Source: an uncultured Ruminococcus sp. (GTDB taxonomy: Bacteria; Bacillota; Clostridia; Oscillospirales; Ruminococcaceae). From it: a stretch of 64,000 nt of DNA. The position numbers and the translations under genes are program-made. Shown one piece after another: positions 1 to 9,134 of this stretch. Where the stretch lies: assembly GCA_947624255.1 (NCBI GenBank), contig CANQJO010000003.1:96852-160851 (forward strand). The letters are read 5' to 3'. A model generated the notes under the pieces. That model was not told the DNA's origin, did not search any database, and worked only from the letters and a program-made list of their open reading frames with translations. Each line of letters opens with the position of its first letter. The first letter of the stretch is position 1.

Positions 1-618
1 CATCTGAATGAGGGTGACTGCCTACAGGATTTTGTCGGTCCTTTGGGACGTGCGACTGAAACAGACGGTCTGAAAAAAGTGGCTGTTGTAGGCGGAGGTG
101 TCGGCTGTGCCATAGCCTATCCCGTGGCAAAGAAGCTCCATGAGCTCGGCTGCGAGGTACATTCGATCGTTGGTTTCAGAAATAAGGATCTCGTTATCCT
201 TGAAGATGAGTTCCGTGCGGCTTCGTCAAAATTTGTGCTGATGTCCGATGACGGCTCTGTAGGTGAAAAGGGACTTGTTACCGATGCTCTGAAAAAACTT
301 ATCGAGAGCGGCGAAAAATACGACAGAGTTATAACAATAGGCCCTCTCATCATGATGAAATTCGTCTGCCGTCTCACTAAGGAGTATAACATTCCTACCG
401 TTGCATCTATGAATCCGATCATGATAGACGGTACGGGAATGTGCGGAGGATGCCGTCTCACTGTTGACGGAAAAACAAAATTTGCTTGTGTTGACGGTCC
501 GGAATTTGACGGACACCTCATAGATTTCGATGAGGCTATGGCAAGAGGAGCAATGTACAAGACCTTTGAGCGCAAGGCTCATGAGGAAACCTGTAAACTT
601 TTTCAGGAGGTAAAGTAA
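1..618 (+). CDS. nfnA: NfnA-like FAD/NAD(H)-binding subunit of ferredoxin:NADP oxidoreductase (5' end outside window)
   Basis: Small flavoprotein subunit of the NADH-dependent reduced ferredoxin:NADP+ oxidoreductase (NfnAB), which bifurcates electrons between NADPH, NAD+ and ferredoxin in the cytoplasm. The frame is open from base 1, so the N-terminal FAD domain starts upstream; 205 residues are present. Visible are the family hallmark LQDFVGPLG near the window edge, the nucleotide-binding stretch VAVVGGGVGCAIAYPVAK, and a C-terminal [2Fe-2S] region with MCGGCR and FACVDGPEFDGH. The stop is one base before the nfnB ATG, with the nfnB ribosome site inside its 3' end, so the pair is co-transcribed. 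An internal TTG at 43 could be mistaken for a start, but homology continues upstream of it. The same family is also named SudB or dihydroorotate dehydrogenase electron-transfer-like; the tandem with nfnB favours Nfn. Confidence 0.85.
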   Translation, partial: HLNEGDCLQDFVGPLGRATETDGLKKVAVVGGGVGCAIAYPVAKKLHELGCEVHSIVGFRNKDLVILEDEFRAASSKFVLMSDDGSVGEKGLVTDALKKLIESGEKYDRVITIGPLIMMKFVCRLTKEYNIPTVASMNPIMIDGTGMCGGCRLTVDGKTKFACVDGPEFDGHLIDFDEAMARGAMYKTFERKAHEETCKLFQEVK

Positions 619-619
619 A

Positions 620-2005
620 ATGCCTAATATGTCACCAAAAAGAAATGAAATGCCCGTACAGGCTCCCGATGTGAGAAATAAGAATTTCAGCGAGGTAGCT
701 TTAGGATACACCGAAGAACAAGCTATTGACGAGGCAAAACGCTGTCTCGGCTGCAAAAACAGTCCGTGCAGGGGAGGCTGTCCCGTACAGATAGATATTC
801 CCGAATTTATTTCCCATGTGGCAGAGGGAGAGTTTGAAGAGGCTTACAATGTCATCACAAGGTCAAGCTCGCTGCCTGCTGTCTGCGGACGTGTCTGCCC
901 GCAGGAGAATCAGTGTGAGTGCAAATGCGTAAGAGGAATAAAAGGCGAAAGTGTCGCTATCGGCAGACTGGAACGCTTCGTTGCCGACCGGCATAACGCT
1001 CAGCCGGCAGCTCCCGTGGAGAAACCTGTCTCGAACGGTCATAAGGCAGCCGTGATAGGCTCAGGTCCTTCGGGACTTGCCTGCGCCGGAGATCTTGCAA
1101 AAAAAGGCTATGATGTCACTATTTTTGAGGCTCTTCACGTTGCCGGAGGAGTGCTTTCATACGGTATTCCGGAGTTTCGTCTGCCAAAATCTATAGTTGC
1201 CAAAGAGATCGACGGACTCAAGGCTCTCGGTGTTAAGGTCGAGACAAATACGGTCGTTGGAAAGACTGTCTCTATCCAAGAGCTTATGGAGGACGAGGGA
1301 TTCGAGAGCATATTTATCGGCTCGGGAGCAGGTCTTCCGAGATTTATGAATATTCCCGGTGAAAATCTCAACGGAGTGTATTCGGCAAATGAATTTCTCA
1401 CAAGAATAAATCTCATGAAAGCATATAAGCCGGACAGCTCAACTCCCGTTCAAGCAGGCAAAAAAGCCGTTATCGTGGGCGGAGGAAATGTCGCAATGGA
1501 CGCTGCCCGCTGCGCCAAGAGAATGGGTGCAGATGTAACTATCGTCTACCGCCGTACCGAAAAGGAGCTGCCTGCCCGTGCCGAAGAAGTGGAGCACGCC
1601 AAAGAAGAGGGCATTGTGTTCAAGTTCCTCACAAATCCGACAGAGATAAAGTCAGATGAGAACGGTCGGGTAAGATCGATCATCTGCCAGCAGATGGAGC
1701 TTTCAGAGCCTGATGCCTCCGGACGTGCAAAGCCTGTGCCGATAGAGGGGGCTTTCATAGAAATCGAGTCTGACTGCATAATTATGTCTATAGGAACATC
1801 TCCGAATCCGCTGATAAAATCTACCACCGAGGGACTTGAAACTCAGAAGTGGGGCGGTATCATCGCCGATGAGGACGGTCTAACCTCAAAAGAGGGCGTT
1901 TACGCCGGAGGAGATGCCGTTACCGGTGCGGCTACCGTAATTCTCGCAATGGGCGCAGGCAAAAAGGCTGCGGCAGCGATGGATAAATACATGACGGAAA
2001 AATAA
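620..2005 (+). CDS. nfnB: NfnB, NADPH-dependent glutamate-synthase-like large subunit
   Basis: Large subunit of NfnAB, 461 aa, related to the small subunit of glutamate synthase (GltD). It begins with a ferredoxin-like double [4Fe-4S] region (CLGCKNSPCRGGC near residue 43 and CGRVCPQENQCECKC near residue 90). An FAD-binding Rossmann fold follows (VIGSGPSGLACAGDLAKKG) and then an NADPH-binding fold (VIVGGGNVAMDAARCAKRMG), ending with the FAD-contacting GGDAVTGAATVILAMGAG. There is no glutamate synthase large subunit nearby, and the partner upstream is nfnA, so electron bifurcation rather than glutamate synthesis is inferred. AGGAGG precedes the ATG at 620. Confidence 0.86.
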   Translation: MPNMSPKRNEMPVQAPDVRNKNFSEVALGYTEEQAIDEAKRCLGCKNSPCRGGCPVQIDIPEFISHVAEGEFEEAYNVITRSSSLPAVCGRVCPQENQCECKCVRGIKGESVAIGRLERFVADRHNAQPAAPVEKPVSNGHKAAVIGSGPSGLACAGDLAKKGYDVTIFEALHVAGGVLSYGIPEFRLPKSIVAKEIDGLKALGVKVETNTVVGKTVSIQELMEDEGFESIFIGSGAGLPRFMNIPGENLNGVYSANEFLTRINLMKAYKPDSSTPVQAGKKAVIVGGGNVAMDAARCAKRMGADVTIVYRRTEKELPARAEEVEHAKEEGIVFKFLTNPTEIKSDENGRVRSIICQQMELSEPDASGRAKPVPIEGAFIEIESDCIIMSIGTSPNPLIKSTTEGLETQKWGGIIADEDGLTSKEGVYAGGDAVTGAATVILAMGAGKKAAAAMDKYMTEK

Positions 2006-2037
2006 GGATATCAATATACATATTCACAAAATATTCA

Positions 2038-2068
2038 TAAACGGCGTGGAATCATCCTGCGCCGTTTA
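2038..2068 (+). terminator. Hairpin downstream of nfnB, probable terminator
   Basis: Nine-base perfect stem TAAACGGCG (2038-2046) and CGCCGTTTA (2060-2068), with a further GGA/TCC pairing inside the loop. It lies 33 bases after the nfnB stop. The run of T after it is poor, so termination may be weak. Confidence 0.5.
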
Positions 2069-2136
2069 TACATTATCAATAAAATTGCATAAAAAATTTC
2101 TACAGGTGAAATCATCGTCATTCTGCACAAAATCTA

Positions 2137-2165
2137 TTGACTTTTTTTTATATCGGTGATAAAAT
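2137..2165 (+). promoter_or_regulatory. SigA-type promoter of the GH5 cellulase gene
   Basis: TTGACT (2137-2142) and TAAAAT (2160-2165) with a 17-bp spacer. About 60 nt of leader follow before a strong GGGAGG ribosome site at 2224 and the ATG at 2235. Confidence 0.65.
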
Positions 2166-2234
2166 AACAGTATAAAATAAATTGCACCGGCATATGCATA
2201 ACTATGCCGTGATGCAAATTTTTGGGAGGGTATC

Positions 2235-4385
2235 ATGTTTAAAAATTCAATCAGAGTGAGGTTTGTCGGACTGTCTACTGCTGCACTGTGTATGATGTCC
2301 GCACTTACATTCACTGCTCCGATGAAAGCTAATGACGTTATCGCTGCCGACGGCGAGCTTACAGCTTTCGAGATCACGGAGGAAATGCAGATCGGCTGGA
2401 ATCTTGGTAATACTCTTGATGCCACAAGCGCACTGAGCAATCCGGGATTAAGCTCCGAAACTGCATGGGGAAATCCCGTCACCACTAAGGAAATGATAGA
2501 TGCTGTCAAGGCTAAAGGCTTCAATACCGTGAGAATTCCTACCACCTGGTATCAGCATCTTGATGAAAACAACAATATTGATCCGGCTTGGCTTGCCCGT
2601 GTTAAGGAGATCGTTGACTACTGCTTTGCAGACGATATGTACGTTATCCTTAATGTTCACCATGAAGAATGGGTAAACCGTGCGGATCTCGGCTCAGCAT
2701 ATGATGAAATGCATACAAAGCTCATGGCTATCTGGTCTCAGGTCGCTGAGGAGTTCAAAGACTATGACCAGCACCTCATTTTTGAGTGCATGAACGAGCC
2801 TCGTGCCGCAGGTACAACTCATGAGTGGTGGGGACCGGAGCAGAGCGAGGTCGATACGATAAATAAACTGAATGCCGACTTTGTAGAACTCATCAGAAGT
2901 ATTGATTCTCCATACAAGGATAATCGTCTGCTGATGATACCTGACTACTGTGCGTCCAGCGACAGCTCTATCTATTCAAAGCTCGTTATTCCCGATGATG
3001 ATTTCATAGCCGTTTCGATCCACGCATACTCACCCTACGGCTTCACTATGGATGCTACGCTTGCAGATCACAGCACATATACTACAGCCTACAGCAACGA
3101 GCTGCACAGCATTCTCAAGGGTCTGAGAGATACCTTCATAGATAAGGATATCCCGGTCGTACTTGGCGAATTCAGTGCTTCAAACTTTGATAATACCGAA
3201 GCAAGAGTTGAATGGGCAAACGACTACATCTCCACTACAAAAACATACGGTATCCCCTGCGTTCTCTGGGATAACAACGTAAAGGGCAACAATGAGGGTG
3301 AAGCTCATGGATATCTCAACAGAAGCGATCTCACATGGTATGAGCCTTCCGAACCCGTTGTTGACGAGATGATGAAAGTCATCGCTGACGATTCTATCCC
3401 GTGGGGCGGCGAGAAGAAAGCTCCTGTTATCGAACACGATGATCTTTCAACAGGAAAGAATATCTTTGAAGGTCCTGCTGAATTAGATGCTACAGTAGAT
3501 AACGGAAACTGCACTCCCGGTCTTAATGTGACATGGGCAGATCTCGACGGCAAGGACGTTGCTGTAGAATTTACAGGCGATGCCCCTGTTATCGCTCTCA
3601 CAAACGATGAATGGGAAAATTGGACAGAAGTAAAGCCCTATGATGTTGACACCGAAAAGGGCATTGCATACTATTCATGCACCGATATTGCCGCTGCATG
3701 GGGCGAAGATAAGGTCGATGCGATAGCACATCTCTTCTCAAGAACAAACAGCGTTACAACTGTCAAGAATATCTATCTTATCAACGCTTCCGGTGCGATA
3801 GTTGATCCTCCGGAGGACAATACGATCATCTATACTCTTGACCTTGCTGATGCTGACAGAAGCGGTAAACTCGTGCTTACATTCGAGTGCGCTCCCGGTT
3901 CAACTATGAACGGCTGCGTCGGATTTATGCTTGACGACTGGACTGCCATTGAATGGGAAGGCAAAACAGATGCTGACGGAAAACTTGTCGTAGAAATTGA
4001 CATGGCTGATATTCCTGAGAGCGTTAAATCTGCACAGGCACAGGTATGGTGGTGCGATGACAAGGATAATCTCGAATTCAGCTATGAGGTAGTTACTGAG
4101 GGCACAACAACACCAAGCGATGAGCCTGCTGAGGTAAATTACGGAGATGTTAACTGTGATGATTCAGTTGACCTTGCTGATGCCGTACTTATCATGCAGT
4201 TCAGCGCAAATCCCGATGAATACGGCAGCGGAAAGCCCAACGGCATTTCTGAGCAGGGAATGATAAATGCTGACGTTTACGGAAATGACGGCATTACCAA
4301 CAGAGATGCGCTTTCTATCCAGAAATTCAAACTCGGACTTATAACATCTCTTCCTGAGCTTGAAGTAGTTCCCGTTGCACAATAA
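2235..4385 (+). CDS. Secreted GH5 endoglucanase with C-terminal dockerin (cellulosomal)
   Basis: A 716-aa secreted glycoside hydrolase that should cut beta-1,4-glucan (cellulose or related glucans/mannans) and dock onto a scaffoldin. A signal peptide occupies about residues 1-37. The GH5 barrel covers about 43-385, with IGWNLGNTLDA, the HHE motif at 142-144, the proton donor Glu188 in ECMNEP and the nucleophile Glu312 in VLGEFS. Residues about 415-515 and 525-625 look like two beta-rich accessory modules; the second, with DWTAIEWEGK and QVWWCDD, may be a carbohydrate-binding module of the R. flavefaciens type. From residue 635 a Ruminococcus dockerin begins with GDVNCDDSVDLADAVLIMQF and has a second repeat GNDGITNRDALSIQKF. 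The gene is a single unit between its own promoter and terminator. The exact GH5 subfamily and binding-module family cannot be fixed by eye. Confidence 0.92.
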   Translation: MFKNSIRVRFVGLSTAALCMMSALTFTAPMKANDVIAADGELTAFEITEEMQIGWNLGNTLDATSALSNPGLSSETAWGNPVTTKEMIDAVKAKGFNTVRIPTTWYQHLDENNNIDPAWLARVKEIVDYCFADDMYVILNVHHEEWVNRADLGSAYDEMHTKLMAIWSQVAEEFKDYDQHLIFECMNEPRAAGTTHEWWGPEQSEVDTINKLNADFVELIRSIDSPYKDNRLLMIPDYCASSDSSIYSKLVIPDDDFIAVSIHAYSPYGFTMDATLADHSTYTTAYSNELHSILKGLRDTFIDKDIPVVLGEFSASNFDNTEARVEWANDYISTTKTYGIPCVLWDNNVKGNNEGEAHGYLNRSDLTWYEPSEPVVDEMMKVIADDSIPWGGEKKAPVIEHDDLSTGKNIFEGPAELDATVDNGNCTPGLNVTWADLDGKDVAVEFTGDAPVIALTNDEWENWTEVKPYDVDTEKGIAYYSCTDIAAAWGEDKVDAIAHLFSRTNSVTTVKNIYLINASGAIVDPPEDNTIIYTLDLADADRSGKLVLTFECAPGSTMNGCVGFMLDDWTAIEWEGKTDADGKLVVEIDMADIPESVKSAQAQVWWCDDKDNLEFSYEVVTEGTTTPSDEPAEVNYGDVNCDDSVDLADAVLIMQFSANPDEYGSGKPNGISEQGMINADVYGNDGITNRDALSIQKFKLGLITSLPELEVVPVAQ

Positions 4386-4397
4386 TTTGACCGATAT

Positions 4398-4431
4398 CTC
4401 CCCGGACTGTCATTGTCCGGGGAGTTTTTTT
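4398..4431 (+). terminator. Intrinsic terminator of the cellulase gene
   Basis: Perfect 10-bp stem CTCCCCGGAC (4398-4407) and GTCCGGGGAG (4415-4424), a 7-nt loop, then seven T residues. A textbook rho-independent terminator. Confidence 0.95.
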
Positions 4432-4494
4432 ATACAGTAACATTTTTTCTCAGTGGAGCATATCATATAGTACCTTTTATTAGGAGCTGTTTTT

Positions 4495-5106
4495 ATGTCC
4501 CATGAGATATTCCTCGCTGCAATTGTCAGTTTCGATACATTTCTTGCCGCATCAGCGTTAAGCAGCAGCGGCATCAGGATCCCTCCTCCGTCTGCGGCAA
4601 TTATCAACATCATCGGAGCTTCTGTTCTTGCACTTTCTATCGGTTTTTCAAGATTTTTAGGGGAATTTATTCCTGCTGATATTTTTTCCATGTGCGGAAC
4701 GATCCTGCTTGCGGCATTAGGCACTCTCACTATAATGAAGAGCCTTGTACGCAATCTTGTGAGAACGCTTTCCGAAAAGGGGGAGCTTTCACTGAAAATA
4801 AAAGGCAGTGCTCTGGTGCTGAAACTCTATCTTGACGATACTGCTGCCGACATTGATGACTCGAAATTTCTTTCACCGCTTGAGGCTGCTGCTCTTGCGG
4901 CTGCAAGCTCACTTGATTCAGCCGCTACGGGACTTAGCTGCGGAGCTGCGGGTTTTCGACCTGTCATTTCGCTTATATACGCTCTTATTTTCGGAGCTGC
5001 CGCTGTTTTTTTCGGAAGTCTCACAGGCAGAAAAATATCCTCCCTGAAACACGATTTCTCGTGGCCGGGAGGAGTTTTACTCATATTGCTTGCATTTATA
5101 AAATGA
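4495..5106 (+). CDS. ytaF: YtaF/MntP-like six-helix membrane protein
   Basis: A 203-aa integral membrane protein of the MntP/DUF204 superfamily, closest in look to the sporulation membrane protein YtaF. Two internal repeats each carry the family's Ser-x-Asp signature, VSFDTFLAASAL near residue 12 and SSLDSAATGLSCG near residue 140. About six hydrophobic helices can be seen, with a polar loop (about residues 85-125) in the middle. MntP exports Mn2+; YtaF has no settled substrate, so a transport role here is inference. An AGGAG site lies 8-12 nt before the ATG. The gene ends directly against the convergent metallophosphoesterase gene (stop codons at 5104 and 5107) with no visible terminator between them. 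Confidence 0.75.
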   Translation: MSHEIFLAAIVSFDTFLAASALSSSGIRIPPPSAAIINIIGASVLALSIGFSRFLGEFIPADIFSMCGTILLAALGTLTIMKSLVRNLVRTLSEKGELSLKIKGSALVLKLYLDDTAADIDDSKFLSPLEAAALAAASSLDSAATGLSCGAAGFRPVISLIYALIFGAAAVFFGSLTGRKISSLKHDFSWPGGVLLILLAFIK

Positions 5107-5898
5107 TCACATTCTGTATATAACTATCTCCGGCTGATCAAAAAGCCTGAGCTTTCCAAGACCTGCCGAAACAAGGAGTTTCATTTTACCGAGAGTATAC
5201 ACTCCCTTTGAGTAGCGCGGAAAAAATTTTCTCTCAGGTGAAAGCAATCCCACGCCGAAAAGCCGTACCGCTCCCCCGTGAATATGTCCGCTGAGAACAT
5301 ATTTTGCTCCCCATTTTGCATACTCCTCTGCGAAAAGAGGATCATGGGCAAGCAACACTGCATCGGGAGGAGCTTCCCCCACAAGGGAGATGATATCATC
5401 ACAGGTGAGCTTGTCAAGATCACGATAGCCGCCGTTTTTCTTGTAAATGCTGTAGCTTTCCTCTATGCCGACAATGAATATCTCCCTGCCGCAGAGGACT
5501 GTTTTAACCGTTCTGTTGCGCAGATAATTCACTCTCGTGCGGCTGATTTTCTCGAAAAAAAGAGATTTTTCCTTATCCGGAAGACTCTGCTCATGATTTC
5601 CGGAGATCATATAGACAGGAGCGATCCCGGCAAGAGCTTCAAGAGTTTTTATTGCTGTTGAAAAATCAGTTTCAGTGCGTGAAACGAAGTCTCCGGAGAT
5701 AAAAATTATATCCGGAGACTCTCTTTTTATTTTTTCGATGAGCTTTTTATTATCTCTGCCAAAGCGTCTTTTATGCAGATCGGAGATGTGTGCCGCTGTG
5801 ATGTTTCCTCCGAGATCTTCATGCCTAACCGTAAGAGGTACATTGCTCAGAACTGCACAAGCCGTCAGCGAAGTTAATACTATAGGTATAAATTTCAC
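5107..5898 (-). CDS. Calcineurin-like metallophosphoesterase, membrane-anchored
   Basis: A 263-aa metal-dependent phosphoesterase of the YaeI/YkuE type. The N-terminus (about residues 2-20) is hydrophobic and looks like a membrane anchor or signal. All the metal-binding motifs are present in order: D-x-H in HISDLH, GDF, GNHE, a His-Asp in LLAHDP and the final GHIHGG. Related enzymes act on lipid or nucleotide phosphates at the membrane; the substrate here is unknown. The start overlaps the gyrA stop by 4 bases (ATGA), so it is translationally coupled to gyrA and is the last gene of the dnaN-gyrA run. Confidence 0.85.
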   Translation of the reverse strand: MKFIPIVLTSLTACAVLSNVPLTVRHEDLGGNITAAHISDLHKRRFGRDNKKLIEKIKRESPDIIFISGDFVSRTETDFSTAIKTLEALAGIAPVYMISGNHEQSLPDKEKSLFFEKISRTRVNYLRNRTVKTVLCGREIFIVGIEESYSIYKKNGGYRDLDKLTCDDIISLVGEAPPDAVLLAHDPLFAEEYAKWGAKYVLSGHIHGGAVRLFGVGLLSPERKFFPRYSKGVYTLGKMKLLVSAGLGKLRLFDQPEIVIYRM

Positions 5899-8519
5899 TC
5901 CTCGAGATCCTCCGGCTCATCTTCGATTATGACCTCATTCTGCTCCTCAATGGCAGCTTCGGCATCTGCAAGCTGTGCCTGTTCCTCGGTGAGCTGCTCG
6001 ACCTTTTCGGTCTGAGCATTATCATCATGCTCGGCACGGGTAAATGCAACGACCTTTGCGCCCTCACCGACTCTCATGACACGAACTCCCTTGGCAATTC
6101 TGCCCATTATCCTGATATCACTTGCAAGTATCCTGATGATAATTCCGTCACTCGAAATGAGGATAATATCGTCTTCTTCATCGACAATTTTGATTCCGCA
6201 GACATGACCTCTCACATCATCGACCTTATAGTTGGTGATGCCGTAGCCTCCTCTGTTTTGTACCCTGTAGCTGTCAAGATCTGTTCTTTTGCCGTAGCCG
6301 TTCTCAGTGACAGTGAGAAGTGTTGCTCCGGGGCGTATACGTGCCATTCCGACGACGCAGTCTCCCTCACGGAGCTTTATCGCCCTCACGCCGTGAGCTG
6401 AACGTGACAATGCTCTGCCCTTGTCCTCCTCGATGCGTATAGCCATACCGTTTCTCGTAGCTACGAAGATCTGTTCATGACCGTCAGTCATGCGGACACC
6501 GGCGATCTCGTCACCCTCGTCAAGACCAATGGCGATAAGTCCGTTTTTCCGGACATTTTTGTAAAGCGAGAGATTCGTCCTTTTTATCTTACCGTTCTTT
6601 GTCACTATGGTGATAAATTTCTCATCGCTGAAATCGGTAGTCTTTATCATGGCGGTGATCTTCTCTCCGTCGGTGAGCGGCAGAAGATTTATCAGGTTAA
6701 AGCCTCGTGAAGCCTTTGAGCCGTCCGGTATCTCATAGCATTTGAGCTTGTACATTATGCCCTTGTTTGAGATAAACAGAACGTTTGCGTGTGTGGAGCA
6801 TATAAACATCTCCTCGACAAAATCCTCCTCACGCTGCTTCATTCCGGTGATGCCACGTCCTCCTCGTCTCTGCGTTTTGTACTCGCTGACAGGCATTCTC
6901 TTGATATAGCCGTTATTCGTCAGAGTTACAACGCAGTCCTCCTCGGGGATAAGATCCTCTATATCTACCTCTCCGCTTACGGATTCAATATCGGTACGGC
7001 GTTTATCGCTGAATTTTTTCCGTATATTATTGAGATCCTCCATGATTATTTCATACACACGATTTACATCGGCAAGAATATCTTCATAGTCGGAGATCTT
7101 TTTCAGCAATTCAAAAAGCTCGTCAGTGATCTTCTGCCGCTCCATTCCGGTGAGTTGTCCGAGACGCATCTGTACGATAGCTTCGGCTTGCTCCTGAGAG
7201 AGTCCGATCTGCTTTTCAATGTGTATTCCGGTGAGATCGTAATCCGACCTGTCAAGAAGTGCAGAGATATCCACATCTTTGAAACGCTCGATCATGCGTT
7301 CCTTAGCCTCCGGAAGTGCCTTGCTTGTTCTGAGAATATCAATAATTTCGTCAATATAGTCAGCAGCAAGAACGAATCCCTGCAAAATATGGGCACGCTC
7401 TAAAGCTTTGCGCAGTTCAAAGCGGGTACGTCTCTGAATGACCTCGACCTGAAAATCAAGGTAGTTGCTGAGCATCTGTTTCAGCGTGAGTATCTTAGGC
7501 TCGTTGTTCACGAGCGCAAGCATGATAATGCCGACAGTGTCCTGCAGTTTTGTAAGTGCAAACAGCTTGTTCAGAACGATCTGCGGAGCGGCTTCTTTTT
7601 TCAGCTCAATGACGATCCTCATGCCCTCTTTGTCTGATTCATCACGCAGATCATATATACCCTCAATGCGCTTATCCTTGCAGAGCTGGTTTATATTTTT
7701 AAGTATCAGCGTTTTGTTGACCATGTAGGGGATCTCATCAACGATGATGCAGTTTCTGCCCTTTATCTCCTCAAAATGCGTTCTTGACCGGAGAATTATT
7801 TTTCCCCTGCCCGTACCGTAAGCCGCACGGATACCGGCTTTTCCCATGACAATTCCGCCGGTGGGAAAATCAGGACCTTTTATATGCTCCATAAGCTGTT
7901 CCATAGTGCAGTCGGGATCGTCGATAAGGAGCTGCAAGGCATCAATGACTTCTCCTAAATTGTGTGGAGGTATATTTGTAGCCATACCTACAGCGATACC
8001 TGTAGAGCCGTTTACAAGCAGATTCGGAAATCTGGACGGCAGCACCGATGGCTCTTTTAGTCTGTCATCGTAGTTTGGTACAAAATCTACTGTTTCCTTG
8101 TTTATATCGGTAAGCATATCAAGGCACAGCTTTGCCATTTTAGCCTCGGTATAACGGTAAGCCGCAGCCTTGTCGCCGTCAATAGAACCGAAGTTTCCGT
8201 GACCGTCAACAAGGGGATATCTCATTGAGAAATCCTGCGCCAGGCGCACGAGTGCATCATAAACAGAGGCATCTCCGTGAGGATGATACCTACCAAGAAC
8301 TGCACCGACCGTATCGGCGCATTTTCTGTATGCCTTATCAGGTGTAAGTCCGTTTTCATGGAGAGTATATAGTATTCTCCTGTGTACGGGTTTGAGACCG
8401 TCCCTTACATCGGGAAGTGCTCGTGAAACTATGACCGACATCGCATAATTCAGCATGGAATTTTCCATTTCATCAACGATCTCGGAATTTATTACCTTTG
8501 AATTATCGGTATATAGCAA
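5895..8519 (-). CDS. gyrA: DNA gyrase subunit A
   Basis: An 874-aa breakage-reunion subunit of DNA gyrase, which introduces negative supercoils together with GyrB. The catalytic tyrosine is Tyr123 in AAAYRYTEAKM. The C-terminal beta-pinwheel carries the GyrA box QRRGGRG at about residues 550-556, which separates it from ParC. The tail from about residue 830 is rich in Glu. The start is a TTG at 8519, chosen because a perfect AAGGAGG (8527-8533) lies 7 nt upstream and because alignment to the usual N-terminus (NSKVINSEIVDEME) fits. The quinolone-resistance-determining region reads HGDASVYDAL, with Ala84 where E. coli has Ser83. Confidence 0.97.
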   Translation of the reverse strand: MLYTDNSKVINSEIVDEMENSMLNYAMSVIVSRALPDVRDGLKPVHRRILYTLHENGLTPDKAYRKCADTVGAVLGRYHPHGDASVYDALVRLAQDFSMRYPLVDGHGNFGSIDGDKAAAYRYTEAKMAKLCLDMLTDINKETVDFVPNYDDRLKEPSVLPSRFPNLLVNGSTGIAVGMATNIPPHNLGEVIDALQLLIDDPDCTMEQLMEHIKGPDFPTGGIVMGKAGIRAAYGTGRGKIILRSRTHFEEIKGRNCIIVDEIPYMVNKTLILKNINQLCKDKRIEGIYDLRDESDKEGMRIVIELKKEAAPQIVLNKLFALTKLQDTVGIIMLALVNNEPKILTLKQMLSNYLDFQVEVIQRRTRFELRKALERAHILQGFVLAADYIDEIIDILRTSKALPEAKERMIERFKDVDISALLDRSDYDLTGIHIEKQIGLSQEQAEAIVQMRLGQLTGMERQKITDELFELLKKISDYEDILADVNRVYEIIMEDLNNIRKKFSDKRRTDIESVSGEVDIEDLIPEEDCVVTLTNNGYIKRMPVSEYKTQRRGGRGITGMKQREEDFVEEMFICSTHANVLFISNKGIMYKLKCYEIPDGSKASRGFNLINLLPLTDGEKITAMIKTTDFSDEKFITIVTKNGKIKRTNLSLYKNVRKNGLIAIGLDEGDEIAGVRMTDGHEQIFVATRNGMAIRIEEDKGRALSRSAHGVRAIKLREGDCVVGMARIRPGATLLTVTENGYGKRTDLDSYRVQNRGGYGITNYKVDDVRGHVCGIKIVDEEDDIILISSDGIIIRILASDIRIMGRIAKGVRVMRVGEGAKVVAFTRAEHDDNAQTEKVEQLTEEQAQLADAEAAIEEQNEVIIEDEPEDLEE

Positions 8520-8558
8520 AATTTGACCTCCTTATCAGAAGAAGTATTCTCTCCGGCG

Positions 8559-9134
8559 TTACGATGCACAATTTCTGACAATTTCAAGCTCTTTCTCTGT
8601 GAGATCTTCCTTGGGGATAATATAAAAAACATTTTTTCCCGAAAGCAGCAGAAAGAAGCTGTCATATTCAAGTATTTCCAGATCGCCGTTTTTCTCCAGA
8701 CGAGTGTGCTCCGGCATGGGATCTATATCATCGGGAAAATCAATATCCTCGTCATTGTCATCGCTCTCAGCACTGACGGGAGCTTTCACGGTAGAGATAT
8801 CCACATAGTCACCGGCAATGCAGATCTTATAGACCGGCTCGCCCATTTCTCTCACGGCATCAACAAGGTTATTGCGCATTTTTCTCGGATTGAACCACTC
8901 ACGGAATGCAAACGCCGCACAAGCCGCTATGAGGATATATGCGAAAACGTTTCCGGGATCTTTCACAGCCGCATAGATAAAATCAGCCGCCAGTATAAGA
9001 AACAATCCCATAAATAAGTAACTTTTCGGATATATGTACTTTTTCTGGAACGCTCTGTATGCCTCACGGAAAAGATCATAAGAGACAGTATATTCTTTTT
9101 CAAGCAGATAGTTTTCTTCCATACCGTCCCTCAT
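8559..9134 (-). CDS. YcxB-like small membrane protein
   Basis: A 191-aa protein of unknown function. Two adjacent hydrophobic helices lie at about residues 38-75 ([18 protein letters not shown] and [15 protein letters not shown]), flanked by an N-terminal segment ([20 protein letters not shown]) and a C-terminal soluble domain with an acidic insertion (about residues 123-140). This layout matches YcxB-family proteins. The first ATG (9134) overlaps the gyrB stop as ATGA; a second in-frame ATG at 9122 with GAGGGA before it is an alternative start. It sits between gyrB and gyrA and must be co-transcribed with them. Confidence 0.6.
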   Translation of the reverse strand: MRDGMEENYLLEKEYTVSYDLFREAYRAFQKKYIYPKSYLFMGLFLILAADFIYAAVKDPGNVFAYILIAACAAFAFREWFNPRKMRNNLVDAVREMGEPVYKICIAGDYVDISTVKAPVSAESDDNDEDIDFPDDIDPMPEHTRLEKNGDLEILEYDSFFLLLSGKNVFYIIPKEDLTEKELEIVRNCAS

